A stretch of 6,609 nt of DNA from Thiobacillus sp. (GTDB lineage: Bacteria > Pseudomonadota > Gammaproteobacteria > Burkholderiales > Thiobacillaceae). Where the stretch lies: contig JANJUT010000137.1 in NCBI GenBank assembly GCA_024710445.1, positions 1 through 6,609 on the forward strand, read 5' to 3'. Position numbers and translations under genes: made by a program. The notes below the pieces were generated by a model. That model was not told the origin of the DNA. It saw nothing but the letters and a program-made list of their open reading frames with translations, and searched no databases. Below are positions 1 through 6,014 of the stretch, piece after piece. The first letter of the stretch is position 1. Every line of letters starts with the position of its first letter.

Positions 1-468
1 TTCATCTTCGGTCGCTGTTTTGTCCTTGACCATGTCTTTCAGGCTGCCATTGGCATCCCGGCGGATATTGCGTATCGCAACGCGCGTCCCTTCTGCCTCG
101 TTGCGCACGACCTTGATCAGGTCACGGCGACGCTCTTCGGTCAGCGAAGGCATCGGCACCCGGATGATATCGCCGTAAGTGGAGGGGTTCAGCCCCAGGT
201 CGCCATCGCGAATCGCTTTCTCGATTTTGGCCACCATGTTCTTTTCCCATGGCTGCACGCCCAGGGTATGGCTGTCGACCAGCGATACGTTCGCCACCTG
301 CGGCACGGCCGTCGGACTGCCGTAATAGTCGACCATCACATGGTCGAGAATGCCGGTATGGGCACGTCCAGTGCGCACCTTGGCCAGGTCGTTTTTCAAC
401 GCCTCCAGTGACTTGCCCATTTTCTGTTCGGCGGATTGCTTGATTTCAGCGATGCTGGTTTCAGCCAT
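1..468 (-). CDS. frr: Ribosome recycling factor (RRF), 3' end missing
   Basis: RRF works with EF-G in the cytoplasm to split the post-termination ribosome so that its subunits can be reused. The visible 156 residues begin [20 protein letters not shown] and contain the family landmarks: KVRTGRA (30-36), the YYG segment of the hinge/second domain (48-50), LGLNPS (91-96), [13 protein letters not shown] (102-114) and the arginine-rich [10 protein letters not shown] (132-141). The family is about 185 residues long, so roughly 30 C-terminal residues lie beyond the left edge; this is a window cut, not a broken gene. The start is an ATG with GAGGAG about 5 nt upstream. This Shine-Dalgarno sits on the pyrH stop codon (TGAGGAG) and only 9 nt separate the genes, so translation is probably coupled to pyrH in the rpsB-tsf-pyrH-frr operon. 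Identification is secure. Confidence 0.97.
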   Translation of the reverse strand, partial: MAETSIAEIKQSAEQKMGKSLEALKNDLAKVRTGRAHTGILDHVMVDYYGSPTAVPQVANVSLVDSHTLGVQPWEKNMVAKIEKAIRDGDLGLNPSTYGDIIRVPMPSLTEERRRDLIKVVRNEAEGTRVAIRNIRRDANGSLKDMVKDKTATEDE

Positions 469-477
469 TTCAGCTCC

Positions 478-1191
478 TCAACTTAAGGTCACGCGTGTGC
501 CTTCGTTTTCACCCATGACCACGCGTTTCAGCGCGCCCGGCTTGAAAACATTGAACACGACCAGGGTCAGTTTCTGCTCGCGGCACAAGGCAAATGCAGC
601 GGTATCGAGCACGCCCAGATTATTGGCGATAGCCTCGTCGAAACTCAAGGTCTCATACCGCGTGGCGGTTGTGTCTTTCTTGGGATCGGCCGTATAGACG
701 CCATCAACCTTGGTCGCCTTCAGCAACAGATCAGCCCCAACCTCGGCTGCGCGCAATGCGGCTGCCGTGTCGGTGGTGAAAAACGGATTGCCCGTTCCGC
801 CACCAAAAATCACCACCCGCCCTGCTTCCAGATGGTGTACGGCCGAGTCACGCTCGAAATCCTCGCCGACATGCGCAATATGAACGGCGGTCTGCACCCG
901 TGCATCCACACCTGCCTGCAGCAGCGCATCCTTCAATGCCAGCGCATTCATCACCGTGGCCAGCATGCCCATCGAATCCGCTGTGGCGCGATTCATGCCG
1001 GACAGTGCGCCGGTGGCGCCGCGAAAGAGATTGCCGCCCCCCACCACGATGCCGACCTGCACGCCCGCTGCCACCACATCACGAATCTGCGCGACGAAGC
1101 CGGCCATGGTTTCAGCGTGATAGCCGAAGCTGTCCGGCCCCATCAGAGCCTCGCCGGAGAGCTTCAGCAGAATGCGACGGACTGGCGCCAT
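478..1191 (-). CDS. pyrH: UMP kinase (uridylate kinase)
   Basis: This cytoplasmic enzyme phosphorylates UMP to UDP with ATP, the step that feeds UTP and CTP synthesis. In bacteria it is a hexamer of the amino-acid-kinase fold, normally activated by GTP and inhibited by UTP. From the ATG chosen here it has 237 residues, against 241 in E. coli. Landmarks in order are [11 protein letters not shown] (residues 6-16), [10 protein letters not shown] (49-58), [12 protein letters not shown] (68-79), [17 protein letters not shown] (129-145) for the nucleotide site, and [16 protein letters not shown] (158-173). The start is ambiguous: an in-frame TTG at 1197 lies directly after the tsf stop and would add two residues. 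AAGG lies 5 nt before the TTG and 11 nt before the ATG. I prefer the ATG because [16 protein letters not shown] matches the usual N-terminus. It lies 6 nt downstream of tsf and 9 nt upstream of frr, and is certainly cotranscribed with them. Confidence 0.96.
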   Translation of the reverse strand: MAPVRRILLKLSGEALMGPDSFGYHAETMAGFVAQIRDVVAAGVQVGIVVGGGNLFRGATGALSGMNRATADSMGMLATVMNALALKDALLQAGVDARVQTAVHIAHVGEDFERDSAVHHLEAGRVVIFGGGTGNPFFTTDTAAALRAAEVGADLLLKATKVDGVYTADPKKDTTATRYETLSFDEAIANNLGVLDTAAFALCREQKLTLVVFNVFKPGALKRVVMGENEGTRVTLS

Positions 1192-1197
1192 ACTCAA

Positions 1198-2070
1198 TCA
1201 GACCTTGGAGGCAGCGGCCACTTCGGCAGCGAAGTCGTTGACCTTCTTTTCGATGCCCTCGCCCACCACGTACATCACGAAGCCATGGCACTGCGAGTTT
1301 TTCGATTTGAGCACCTGCTCGACAGTCTGCTTGTCGTCTTTCACAAAAGGCTGCGACAGCAGGGTGACTTCCTTGAGGAATTTCTGCACGGTGCCCTCGG
1401 CGATCTTGTCCAGCATGGCTTCCGGTTTGCCGGCTTCCTTGGCTTTTTCGATCGCGACACGACGCTCGGTGTCGAGCAGGTCCTGTGACACACCCGAGGC
1501 ATCCAGCGACTTCGGCTTGGAGGCCGCAATGTGCATGGCGATATCACGCGCAATGGCTTCATCGCCCGTTACATCGACCAGCACGCCGATCTTGCCGCTG
1601 TGGATGTAACTGGCGAATTTGCCCTGACCGTCCAGGCGCACGAAACGACGGACCGACATGTTTTCGCCAATCTTGCCCACCAGTTCGGTACGGTAGGCCT
1701 CCACCGTCGTGCCGCTGTACGGCATCGCGGACAATGCGCCGACATCAGCCGGGTTCTGCTCCAGCACCATGGTGGCCAGCGCATTGGACAGTGCCATGAA
1801 ATCATCATTCTTCGCCACGAAGTCGGTTTCGCAATTGACTTCCACCATGGCGGCCGATTTGCCGTCGGCACTGATCGCAATCGTCACCACGCCTTCAGCT
1901 GCAATGCGGCCGGCATTCTTGGCAGCCTTGTTGCCAAAGCGAACGCGCAGGATTTCTTCTGCTTTCTGCATGTCGCCATCGGCCTCCGACAATGCTTTTT
2001 TGCAGTCCATCATCGGTGCGTCGGTTTTTTCGCGCAGTTCCTTGACCATGCTTGCGGTGATTGCTGCCAT
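1198..2070 (-). CDS. tsf: Elongation factor Ts
   Basis: EF-Ts is the guanine-nucleotide exchange factor that releases GDP from EF-Tu during translation elongation. The 290-residue product (E. coli 283) starts with the UBA-like N-terminal domain, [20 protein letters not shown], followed by [10 protein letters not shown] and [16 protein letters not shown] (about 2-55). The signature [16 protein letters not shown] (76-91) includes the T-D-F stretch (82-84) whose Asp and Phe reach into the EF-Tu magnesium/nucleotide site. The paired dimerisation/core repeats follow, and the C-terminal [18 protein letters not shown] (267-284) is typical of betaproteobacteria. The ATG start is preceded by GGGAG at 6 nt. 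The stop TGA touches the alternative TTG of pyrH. It is the second gene of the rpsB operon and lies behind the intergenic hairpin at 2102-2119, which may lower its transcription relative to rpsB. Confidence 0.98.
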   Translation of the reverse strand: MAAITASMVKELREKTDAPMMDCKKALSEADGDMQKAEEILRVRFGNKAAKNAGRIAAEGVVTIAISADGKSAAMVEVNCETDFVAKNDDFMALSNALATMVLEQNPADVGALSAMPYSGTTVEAYRTELVGKIGENMSVRRFVRLDGQGKFASYIHSGKIGVLVDVTGDEAIARDIAMHIAASKPKSLDASGVSQDLLDTERRVAIEKAKEAGKPEAMLDKIAEGTVQKFLKEVTLLSQPFVKDDKQTVEQVLKSKNSQCHGFVMYVVGEGIEKKVNDFAAEVAAASKV

Positions 2071-2094
2071 TTCCTACTCCCTATCCAGTTTCAT

Positions 2095-2119
2095 ACAGAA
2101 AGAGGGGCAGACGCCCCTC
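2095..2119 (-). terminator. GC-rich hairpin with short T-run between rpsB and tsf, probable attenuator
   Basis: Read on the minus strand, GAGGGGC (2119-2113) and GCCCCTC (2108-2102) pair perfectly over 7 bp around a 4-nt loop and are followed by TTTCTGT. The stem is strong but the T-run is interrupted after three T's, so termination should be partial. It lies between the rpsB stop and the tsf start, within one operon. A leaky terminator here would set the S2:EF-Ts ratio. E. coli is also reported to have a terminator-like element in this gap. An alternative role is an RNA-processing or mRNA-stabilising stem. Confidence 0.5.
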
Positions 2120-2168
2120 CTCGAAATGCGATCACCAGGGAAACCCCGGCGATATGCGAGGCTCGCGA

Positions 2169-2915
2169 TTACTCAGCGGCGACGCCGCCCTCTTCTTCTT
2201 CCACCTCGATGAATTCTTCGCCGCCGACGATCTCGCTGATGACCTGGGCGCGACCTTCCAGCGCCGCATCGGCCATGCCGCGTGCATACAGGCGAATCGC
2301 ACGCGTCGAGTCGTCATTACCGGGAATCACATAATCCACGCCTTCGGTGCTGTTGTTGGTATCCACCACGCCGATCACCGGGATGCCCAGTTTCTTGGCT
2401 TCGACCACGGCACCCTTCTGGTAGCCGACGTCGATGATGAACAATGCATCGGGCAGACCGCCCATTTCGCGGATGCCGCCCAGGCTGCGGTTCAACTTGT
2501 CGACTTCGCGCTGCACGGTGAGGATTTCCTTCTTCGACAGACGACCCGGCTCATTGATCTGGGCTTCCAGGTCGTTCAGGCGCTTGATCGACTGCTTGAC
2601 CGTCTTGAAGTTGGTCAGCATGCCGCCCAGCCAGCGGTTGTCGACGTAAGGCATGCCGGCACGCTGTGCTTCTTCGCGCACGATGTCACGTGCAGCGCGC
2701 TTGGTGCCGACGAACAGCACGCTGCCTTTGTTGGCGGCGAGCTGGCGCACGAATTTTTGTGCATCCTGGAACATCGGCAGCGATTTTTCCAGGTTGACGA
2801 TATGAATCTTGTTGCGATGACCGAAGATGAACGGAGCCATCTTGGGATTCCAGAAACGGGTTTGGTGACCGAAGTGAACACCGGCTTCCAGCATTTGGCG
2901 CATTGTTACAGACAT
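2169..2915 (-). CDS. rpsB: 30S ribosomal protein S2
   Basis: S2 is a late-assembling protein on the back of the small ribosomal subunit, between head and body near S1, and is needed for S1 docking. The 248-residue product (E. coli 241) begins [20 protein letters not shown]. It carries [18 protein letters not shown] (22-39), [10 protein letters not shown] (66-75), the family signature [14 protein letters not shown] (92-105), the coiled-coil insertion around residues 106-146, and [32 protein letters not shown] split over 156-187. The C-terminus is acidic ([12 protein letters not shown]). The ATG start has AGGAG 7 nt upstream. The gene heads the operon and is driven by the promoter at 3038-3066 through a structured leader of about 115 nt, which suggests feedback control by S2. 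Confidence 0.98.
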   Translation of the reverse strand: MSVTMRQMLEAGVHFGHQTRFWNPKMAPFIFGHRNKIHIVNLEKSLPMFQDAQKFVRQLAANKGSVLFVGTKRAARDIVREEAQRAGMPYVDNRWLGGMLTNFKTVKQSIKRLNDLEAQINEPGRLSKKEILTVQREVDKLNRSLGGIREMGGLPDALFIIDVGYQKGAVVEAKKLGIPVIGVVDTNNSTEGVDYVIPGNDDSTRAIRLYARGMADAALEGRAQVISEIVGGEEFIEVEEEEGGVAAE

Positions 2916-3031
2916 GAGAGTCTCCTAAAGGGTTAAGCCTCCACCCGCCAGTAGCCGCGCGTATGTTTGTCTGAACGCGCCGCCACCCTTTAATAGCAGG
3001 TGTGCGAATTTGTCCGAACCATTTCGGACAG
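2916..3031 (-). promoter_or_regulatory. Structured rpsB 5' leader, candidate S2 autoregulatory RNA
   Basis: Counting from the predicted transcript start near 3031, the leader is about 115 nt. On the minus strand, UAAAGGGU (2992-2985) is perfectly complementary to ACCCUUUA (2933-2926). The last base of the latter is the first base of the Shine-Dalgarno AGGAG (2926-2922), so the long-range 8-bp stem abuts the ribosome binding site. Inside it, GCGCGU (2980-2975) pairs with ACGCGC (2962-2957) over 6 bp around a 12-nt loop. A first hairpin lies at 3030-3011. Gammaproteobacterial rpsB leaders are known S2-responsive structures. That this one binds S2 is inference from position and folding potential. 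Confidence 0.5.
3011..3030 (-). repeat. 8-bp perfect hairpin at the 5' end of the rpsB transcript
   Basis: TGTCCGAA and TTCGGACA form a perfect inverted repeat with a 4-nt loop (ATGG on the minus strand). The first base lies 7 nt after the -10 hexamer, where transcription should begin, so the mRNA would start directly with this stem. It could protect the 5' end from degradation, form the first helix of the autoregulatory leader, or act as DNA as a palindromic operator covering +1 to +20. The palindrome is seen directly; the roles are not. Confidence 0.7.
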
Positions 3032-3037
3032 CCCGCG

Positions 3038-3066
3038 ATTCTAATTCGATAAGGCTTTCATTTCAA
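3038..3066 (-). promoter_or_regulatory. Sigma70-type promoter of the rpsB-tsf-pyrH-frr operon
   Basis: On the minus strand, -35 TTGAAA (3066-3061) and -10 TAGAAT (3043-3038) are separated by exactly 17 nt, and each differs from consensus at one position. The discriminator CGCGGGC (3037-3031) is strongly GC-rich, as in stringently controlled ribosomal promoters. Just upstream is an AT-rich stretch with AATAAGTTATGTTT that could act as an UP element. The predicted start is at 3031 or 3030. This is the best promoter in the window. Confidence 0.8.
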
Positions 3067-3078
3067 GGAGAAACATAA

Positions 3079-3177
3079 CTTATTGATTCGGCCTGATGGC
3101 GTTTGCAGTGATGCAGTGATAGTGGAGACCGACTTGCCTCTGCTGTGTGAGACCGCGTGGGAGGGCGAATCAATAAG
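3079..3177. repeat. 12-bp perfect inverted repeat enclosing 75 bp
   Basis: CTTATTGATTCG (3079-3090) and CGAATCAATAAG (3166-3177) are exact reverse complements. The 75-bp interior has no ORF but holds an 8-bp tandem repeat (GCAGTGAT twice, near 3105-3120) and two copies of GAGACCG (3125-3131, 3149-3155). The flanking pentamers are CATAA on the left and CATTA on the right, a near but inexact match to a target duplication. The left arm also lies in the possible UP element of the rpsB promoter. It could be a remnant miniature element, a small structured RNA, or a pair of regulator sites with DNA looping. No function can be assigned. Confidence 0.55.
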
Positions 3178-3274
3178 CATTAAAAACAGCGTTCTATTGA
3201 GGCGGCTCCACTAACTGGCCGACTCAAAACAACGCAAGAAACATTTTACGGATTCAAACATTACCTGGCCGTAC
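3178..3274. other. Non-coding spacer with short direct and inverted repeats
   Basis: No gene or convincing intrinsic terminator is visible between the inverted repeat and the kinase stop codon. CTGGCCGACTCAA (3215-3227) recurs with one inserted base as CTGGCCGTACTCAA (3265-3278), 50 bp apart, and the second copy runs into the kinase stop codon. AAACATT occurs twice (3239-3245, 3256-3262). CTATTGAG (3194-3201) is the reverse complement of CTCAATAG (3274-3281). Without a clear terminator, kinase transcripts may read toward rpsB. Confidence 0.45.
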
Positions 3275-4609
3275 TCAATAGTGCGCCTGACCCGCCTGTT
3301 GCAGAGGGATTTCAAGCCAGGCGGCGAGGCCGCCGCCTTCACGCGCCTGCAGGGCTATCGACCAGCCCTGCGCGGCCGCCAGTTGGCGCACAATGGCCAG
3401 ACCCAAGCCTGAACCGCCCGTTTCGACACTGCGCGAAGCCTCCAGGCGAAAAAACGGACGGAACACCGCTTCCAGTTCGTCTGCCGGGATCCCGGGGCCG
3501 CGATCAAGCACGCCGATGCGGCAGCAGCCATGATCGGCACAGGCCTTCAGGATCACCGGCTGTCCCCCGCCATACCGCAGGGCATTCTCCAGCAGGTTGT
3601 CCAGAATGCGGCGCAAGGCACCGACCGGCACCTCAAGCGTCAAATCCTCGGACTCGACCTGCACCTTGTCCGCTGCGCCCGGGATGGCCTCCACCCGCCC
3701 GGCCAGCAATTCGGGCAGCACTACCGGCTGCACGGCCTCATGGCCCAGGCCGCGCGCCAGCGTCAGCACATCCGCAATCAGGCGGTCCATGGCCTCGATA
3801 TCCCCTTCCACCTGGGCCACCAGTTCCGGGCCGGGCTTGCGCACCAGCATCTCCACCGCCAGGCGCAAGCGTGCCAGCGGCGTGCGCAGGTCATGCGAGA
3901 CGCCTGCCAGCAGGACCGTGCGGGCAGCCAGCAAGTCTTCCACCTGCCTTGCCATTTCATTGAAGCGACGGCTCAGGGCCGCAATTTCCCGTGGACCGGT
4001 TTCAGGCAGGTGAGCCGGCGTCTGCCCCCGGCCCAGCGAGGTCGCGGCCTGCTCCAGACGCTGCAGGGGCCGGGTGGTGCGCCGCGCAAGCCACCAGGCC
4101 GCGACCAGCGTCAGCAGCACGCCCATGGCCAGCGACACCAGCAGGGCATGAACGGGGCGCGGGCCGATGCGGGTGTAGGGCAAGCCGACCGAAAGCCGCC
4201 CCCCGCCCGCCGGCAAAGATACCCAGAACCATTCCTCCCCCCCGATCTGCTCACGCGCATGGGCCAGCGGCTCGCCCGTGCGTGCACTCAGCGCCGCAAC
4301 CAGCAATTTCAGATAGGGCGCTTCCCAGGAGAGCGCGCTGGTGCTTTGAGGAGGCTCGGCCCGCAACGCCAGCGAATGGGCCTGCATCAATTCAATTTCG
4401 AAGGCTGGGCGGGTAGCGGGCGGCAGTTCGCTCCAGGTCTGCGCAGACAGGCTCATCAATCCGGCCACATCCGCTGCCGAGCGGCGCGCCATCGGCAGCA
4501 TGAGGAAGTAGGCGGTGGCAACTGCCGTGACTGCCTCAAATGCGATAAAGAAAACCACCAGCAGCAGGGCATTCTGCTGCGTCAGGCTCAGCCGCGAGGA
4601 CAGCCTCAC
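3275..4609 (-). CDS. EnvZ-type membrane sensor histidine kinase
   Basis: A 444-residue inner-membrane histidine kinase (E. coli EnvZ is 450) that should autophosphorylate and pass phosphate to the adjacent OmpR-type regulator. In order: a short basic N-terminus, TM1 (about 14-37), a periplasmic domain of about 115 residues, TM2 (about 153-174) and a HAMP linker (about 175-227). The H-box LAGVSHDLRTPLARLR follows with phospho-acceptor H239. Next come the N-box DNLLENALRY (N342), G1 DRGPGIP (369-375), the F-box FRPFFR (383-388) and G2 GGSGLGLAIV (398-407). All catalytic motifs are intact. The start is a GTG whose last two bases are the first two of the regulator's stop (GTGA, 4-base overlap), indicating translational coupling. 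The signal sensed is unknown; the EnvZ-like layout permits osmotic or envelope sensing but does not prove it. Confidence 0.92.
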   Translation of the reverse strand: MRLSSRLSLTQQNALLLVVFFIAFEAVTAVATAYFLMLPMARRSAADVAGLMSLSAQTWSELPPATRPAFEIELMQAHSLALRAEPPQSTSALSWEAPYLKLLVAALSARTGEPLAHAREQIGGEEWFWVSLPAGGGRLSVGLPYTRIGPRPVHALLVSLAMGVLLTLVAAWWLARRTTRPLQRLEQAATSLGRGQTPAHLPETGPREIAALSRRFNEMARQVEDLLAARTVLLAGVSHDLRTPLARLRLAVEMLVRKPGPELVAQVEGDIEAMDRLIADVLTLARGLGHEAVQPVVLPELLAGRVEAIPGAADKVQVESEDLTLEVPVGALRRILDNLLENALRYGGGQPVILKACADHGCCRIGVLDRGPGIPADELEAVFRPFFRLEASRSVETGGSGLGLAIVRQLAAAQGWSIALQAREGGGLAAWLEIPLQQAGQAHY

Positions 4610-5322
4610 GTCTCGCTGCCGCGCGGGTTGAACAGGTAACCCTCGCCGCGCACGGTGCGGACGTAAACCGGTTCGCCCGGATTGGGCTCGATCTTGCGCC
4701 GCAGCCGCGTCACCCGGGTATCGATACTGCGGTCATAGGGGTCGCGCTCATAGCCTTTCAACATGTCGACCAGCGTGTCACGCGACATCACGCGCCGCGG
4801 ATGTTCGACAAAGATGCGCAACAGCGCGAATTCAGCCGTCGATAATTTCACCTCGGTCCCGTCCCGGGTCAGGCGGTGGCTGGAGACATCAAGCTGATAG
4901 GGTCCGAATGCCGTTCCATCGGCAGGCTTGTCAGGTATGGCCTGAGCCTGACTGCGGCGCAGCAGCGCCCGCAAGCGGGCCAGCAATTCGCGCGGGCTGA
5001 ACGGCTTGGCCAGGTAGTCGTCGGCCCCCATTTCCAGCCCGACCACACGGTCGATTTCCTCGCCGCGTGCCGACAGCATGAGGATAGGCACGTTCGACTG
5101 GCTGCGCAGCCGGCGCGCCAGCGACAGGCCGTCCTCGCCGGGCATCATCAGGTCGAGCACGATGGCATCCGGCATGCCCTTCTCCAGGACACGCCACATG
5201 ACCGCGCCGTTCTCCGCCGTTTCCACAATGAAGCCGCTGTCACCCAGATAGGCTTCCAGCAATGTCCGCATGCCCGGGTCATCGTCCACCACCAGGATGC
5301 GTGCAGCGTCCCTCCCCGTCAT
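4606..5322 (-). CDS. OmpR-family response regulator
   Basis: A 238-residue cytoplasmic DNA-binding regulator, nearly the length of E. coli OmpR (239). The receiver domain (about 7-120) has the acidic pair in VVDDD (11-15), the phospho-acceptor D57 in IVLDLMMPGEDG, the switch serine S84 in MLSARGEE, and K106 in LAKPFSPREL. The stretches LMMPGEDGLSLARRLRSQSN and GEEIDRVVGLEMGADDY are very OmpR-like. The C-terminal winged helix (about 138-235) carries LSTAEFALLRIF, the recognition-helix region DRSIDTRVTRLRRKIE (197-212) and the wing VRTVRGEGYLF (221-231). The ATG is preceded by GGAG at 7 nt. It is the first gene of a two-gene operon with the kinase. It may be a true OmpR orthologue, but the wing and linker diverge from OmpR, so I assign the family only. 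A divergent small-gene pair begins 315 bp away and is a possible target. Confidence 0.93.
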   Translation of the reverse strand: MTGRDAARILVVDDDPGMRTLLEAYLGDSGFIVETAENGAVMWRVLEKGMPDAIVLDLMMPGEDGLSLARRLRSQSNVPILMLSARGEEIDRVVGLEMGADDYLAKPFSPRELLARLRALLRRSQAQAIPDKPADGTAFGPYQLDVSSHRLTRDGTEVKLSTAEFALLRIFVEHPRRVMSRDTLVDMLKGYERDPYDRSIDTRVTRLRRKIEPNPGEPVYVRTVRGEGYLFNPRGSET

Positions 5323-5637
5323 GGATGGTCTCCAAACCTTGAAACAGCAGGCCAGCGAGGGCCAGATTTACTCAGTGCCATCATGTAATAATCGTACAGG
5401 TATCAGGAATGCAAGCCCGTCTCGCCAGGAAACGCTAGTGCGGGCTCCGCGCGCATCAGGTGACAGGCCAGCCCGAATCATCCTACCCTACTTCAAGGCG
5501 CCTGCTTCGGGCAGACACACACTGACACGCAGGGACACGCATTGCCACCCGAGAGACAAACCCCGGCCATCCTGCATACCCAGAATTCGTCCTGCGCCGT
5601 GAAGCCATGGCGTACACCCCCTCGAACCGAGACCCAC
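5323..5637. other. Divergent intergenic region between the response regulator and the small exported-protein genes
   Basis: No credible gene lies in these 315 bp. On the minus strand the only promoter-like stretch is TTGCAT (5414-5409), 18 nt, TATTAC (5390-5385), within the sole AT-rich patch. It is a weak match that could drive the regulator-kinase operon. AGCCCG (5414-5419) and CGGGCT (5441-5446) can pair over 6 bp. Around 5514-5540 is a GACACAC/GACACGC-rich repeat tract resembling the repeat inside the second small gene. I see no clear plus-strand promoter, so the small genes may need an activator. Confidence 0.4.
5385..5414 (-). promoter_or_regulatory. Weak candidate promoter for the response regulator operon
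   Basis: TTGCAT and TATTAC on the minus strand are spaced 18 nt apart, with three and four consensus bases respectively. The predicted leader to the regulator ATG would be about 55 nt. The match is poor, and it is listed only because it sits in the one AT-rich patch upstream of the gene. Confidence 0.25.
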
Positions 5638-5988
5638 ATGTCGCGACTCAAGCTGATCCTGCTGCCGTCTATCCTGATCCTGGCCCTGCCAGCCTGGGCT
5701 GAAACCGGCCCGGAAACGGTACCCGGCGCGCCAGTCCGCCCCCTCAACCTGTCCCTGCCCCGGGATGTGCTGCAGAACATGCCAGGGCAGGGACAGGCCG
5801 ATGAGACGGCAGTGCGCAACCTGGGCATGCCGCTCCAGAACAGAAACGGCCTGGAGACCCCCGCCCGTCCGGCCAGCCTGCCCTATGGCGCAGGCTACGA
5901 ACATCGTCATCAGGAGATGAGAGGGGCTGGCGGGAGCAGCAAGCCCGGCACAGGCGCAGGCAGTGGTGCGGGACGACGGGGGCGGTAA
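5638..5988 (+). CDS. Small exported protein of unknown function (116 aa)
   Basis: I do not recognise this family. The product begins MSRLKLILLPSILILALPAW and has a textbook signal peptide: basic residues R3 and K5, a hydrophobic core 6-18 and an A-W-A cleavage site after residue 21. The mature part of about 95 residues is Pro/Gly/Asn-rich, with a segment RPLNLSLPRDVLQNMPGQGQ (34-53), a short LPYGAGYEHRHQ motif (81-92) and a Gly/Ser/Arg tail ending GAGRRGR. There are no cysteines, no lipobox and no second membrane segment, so it should be periplasmic or secreted. The frame stays open upstream to a TTG at 5542, but I chose the ATG at 5638 because the signal peptide starts there. The Shine-Dalgarno is weak. 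The next gene begins 26 nt later, so they probably form one operon. Coding status rests on the signal peptide and this linkage. Confidence 0.7.
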   Translation: MSRLKLILLPSILILALPAWAETGPETVPGAPVRPLNLSLPRDVLQNMPGQGQADETAVRNLGMPLQNRNGLETPARPASLPYGAGYEHRHQEMRGAGGSSKPGTGAGSGAGRRGR

Positions 5989-6014
5989 CTCACCCCACCC
6001 GCAGGAGCACACGC

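Noticed and set aside
832..2334. Two plus-strand open frames (832-1488 and 1531-2334) opposite pyrH and tsf
   Set aside because: Both are complementary to well-conserved genes and cross their boundaries, with no signal peptide, domain or ribosome binding site supporting them.
2061..2936. Open frame of 291 codons on the plus strand covering rpsB
   Set aside because: It is antisense to rpsB, spans the rpsB-tsf gap and both gene boundaries, and is His/Ala/Asp-rich with no recognisable motif; a codon-bias shadow.
3178..3274. Search for an intrinsic terminator behind the kinase gene
   Set aside because: A T5 run (minus strand, near 3186-3182) is present, but the nearest stem before it is only about 3 bp; the 8-bp inverted repeat at 3194/3281 has a 72-nt loop. 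Not enough to call.
3530..4639. Open frame of 369 codons on the plus strand, opposite the kinase gene
   Set aside because: It lies wholly antisense to a kinase with all catalytic motifs intact. Its translation is rich in Arg, Gln, His and Gly with no domain pattern, as expected from the complement of a GC-rich gene.
5514..5540. Short GACAC-rich repeats considered as a CRISPR array
   Set aside because: The units are 7-10 bp with no uniform spacers; a simple repeat tract only.
5607..5702. Short plus-strand frame from ATG 5607 (31 codons) overlapping the start of the first small gene
   Set aside because: Wrong frame relative to the signal peptide, no Shine-Dalgarno and no motif; too short to support.
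5488..6012. Minus-strand open frame of 174 codons opposite the first small exported-protein gene
   Set aside because: Its translation is low-complexity with scattered Cys and Trp and no motif. The plus strand has a clear signal peptide and the operon structure, so I took the plus strand as coding.
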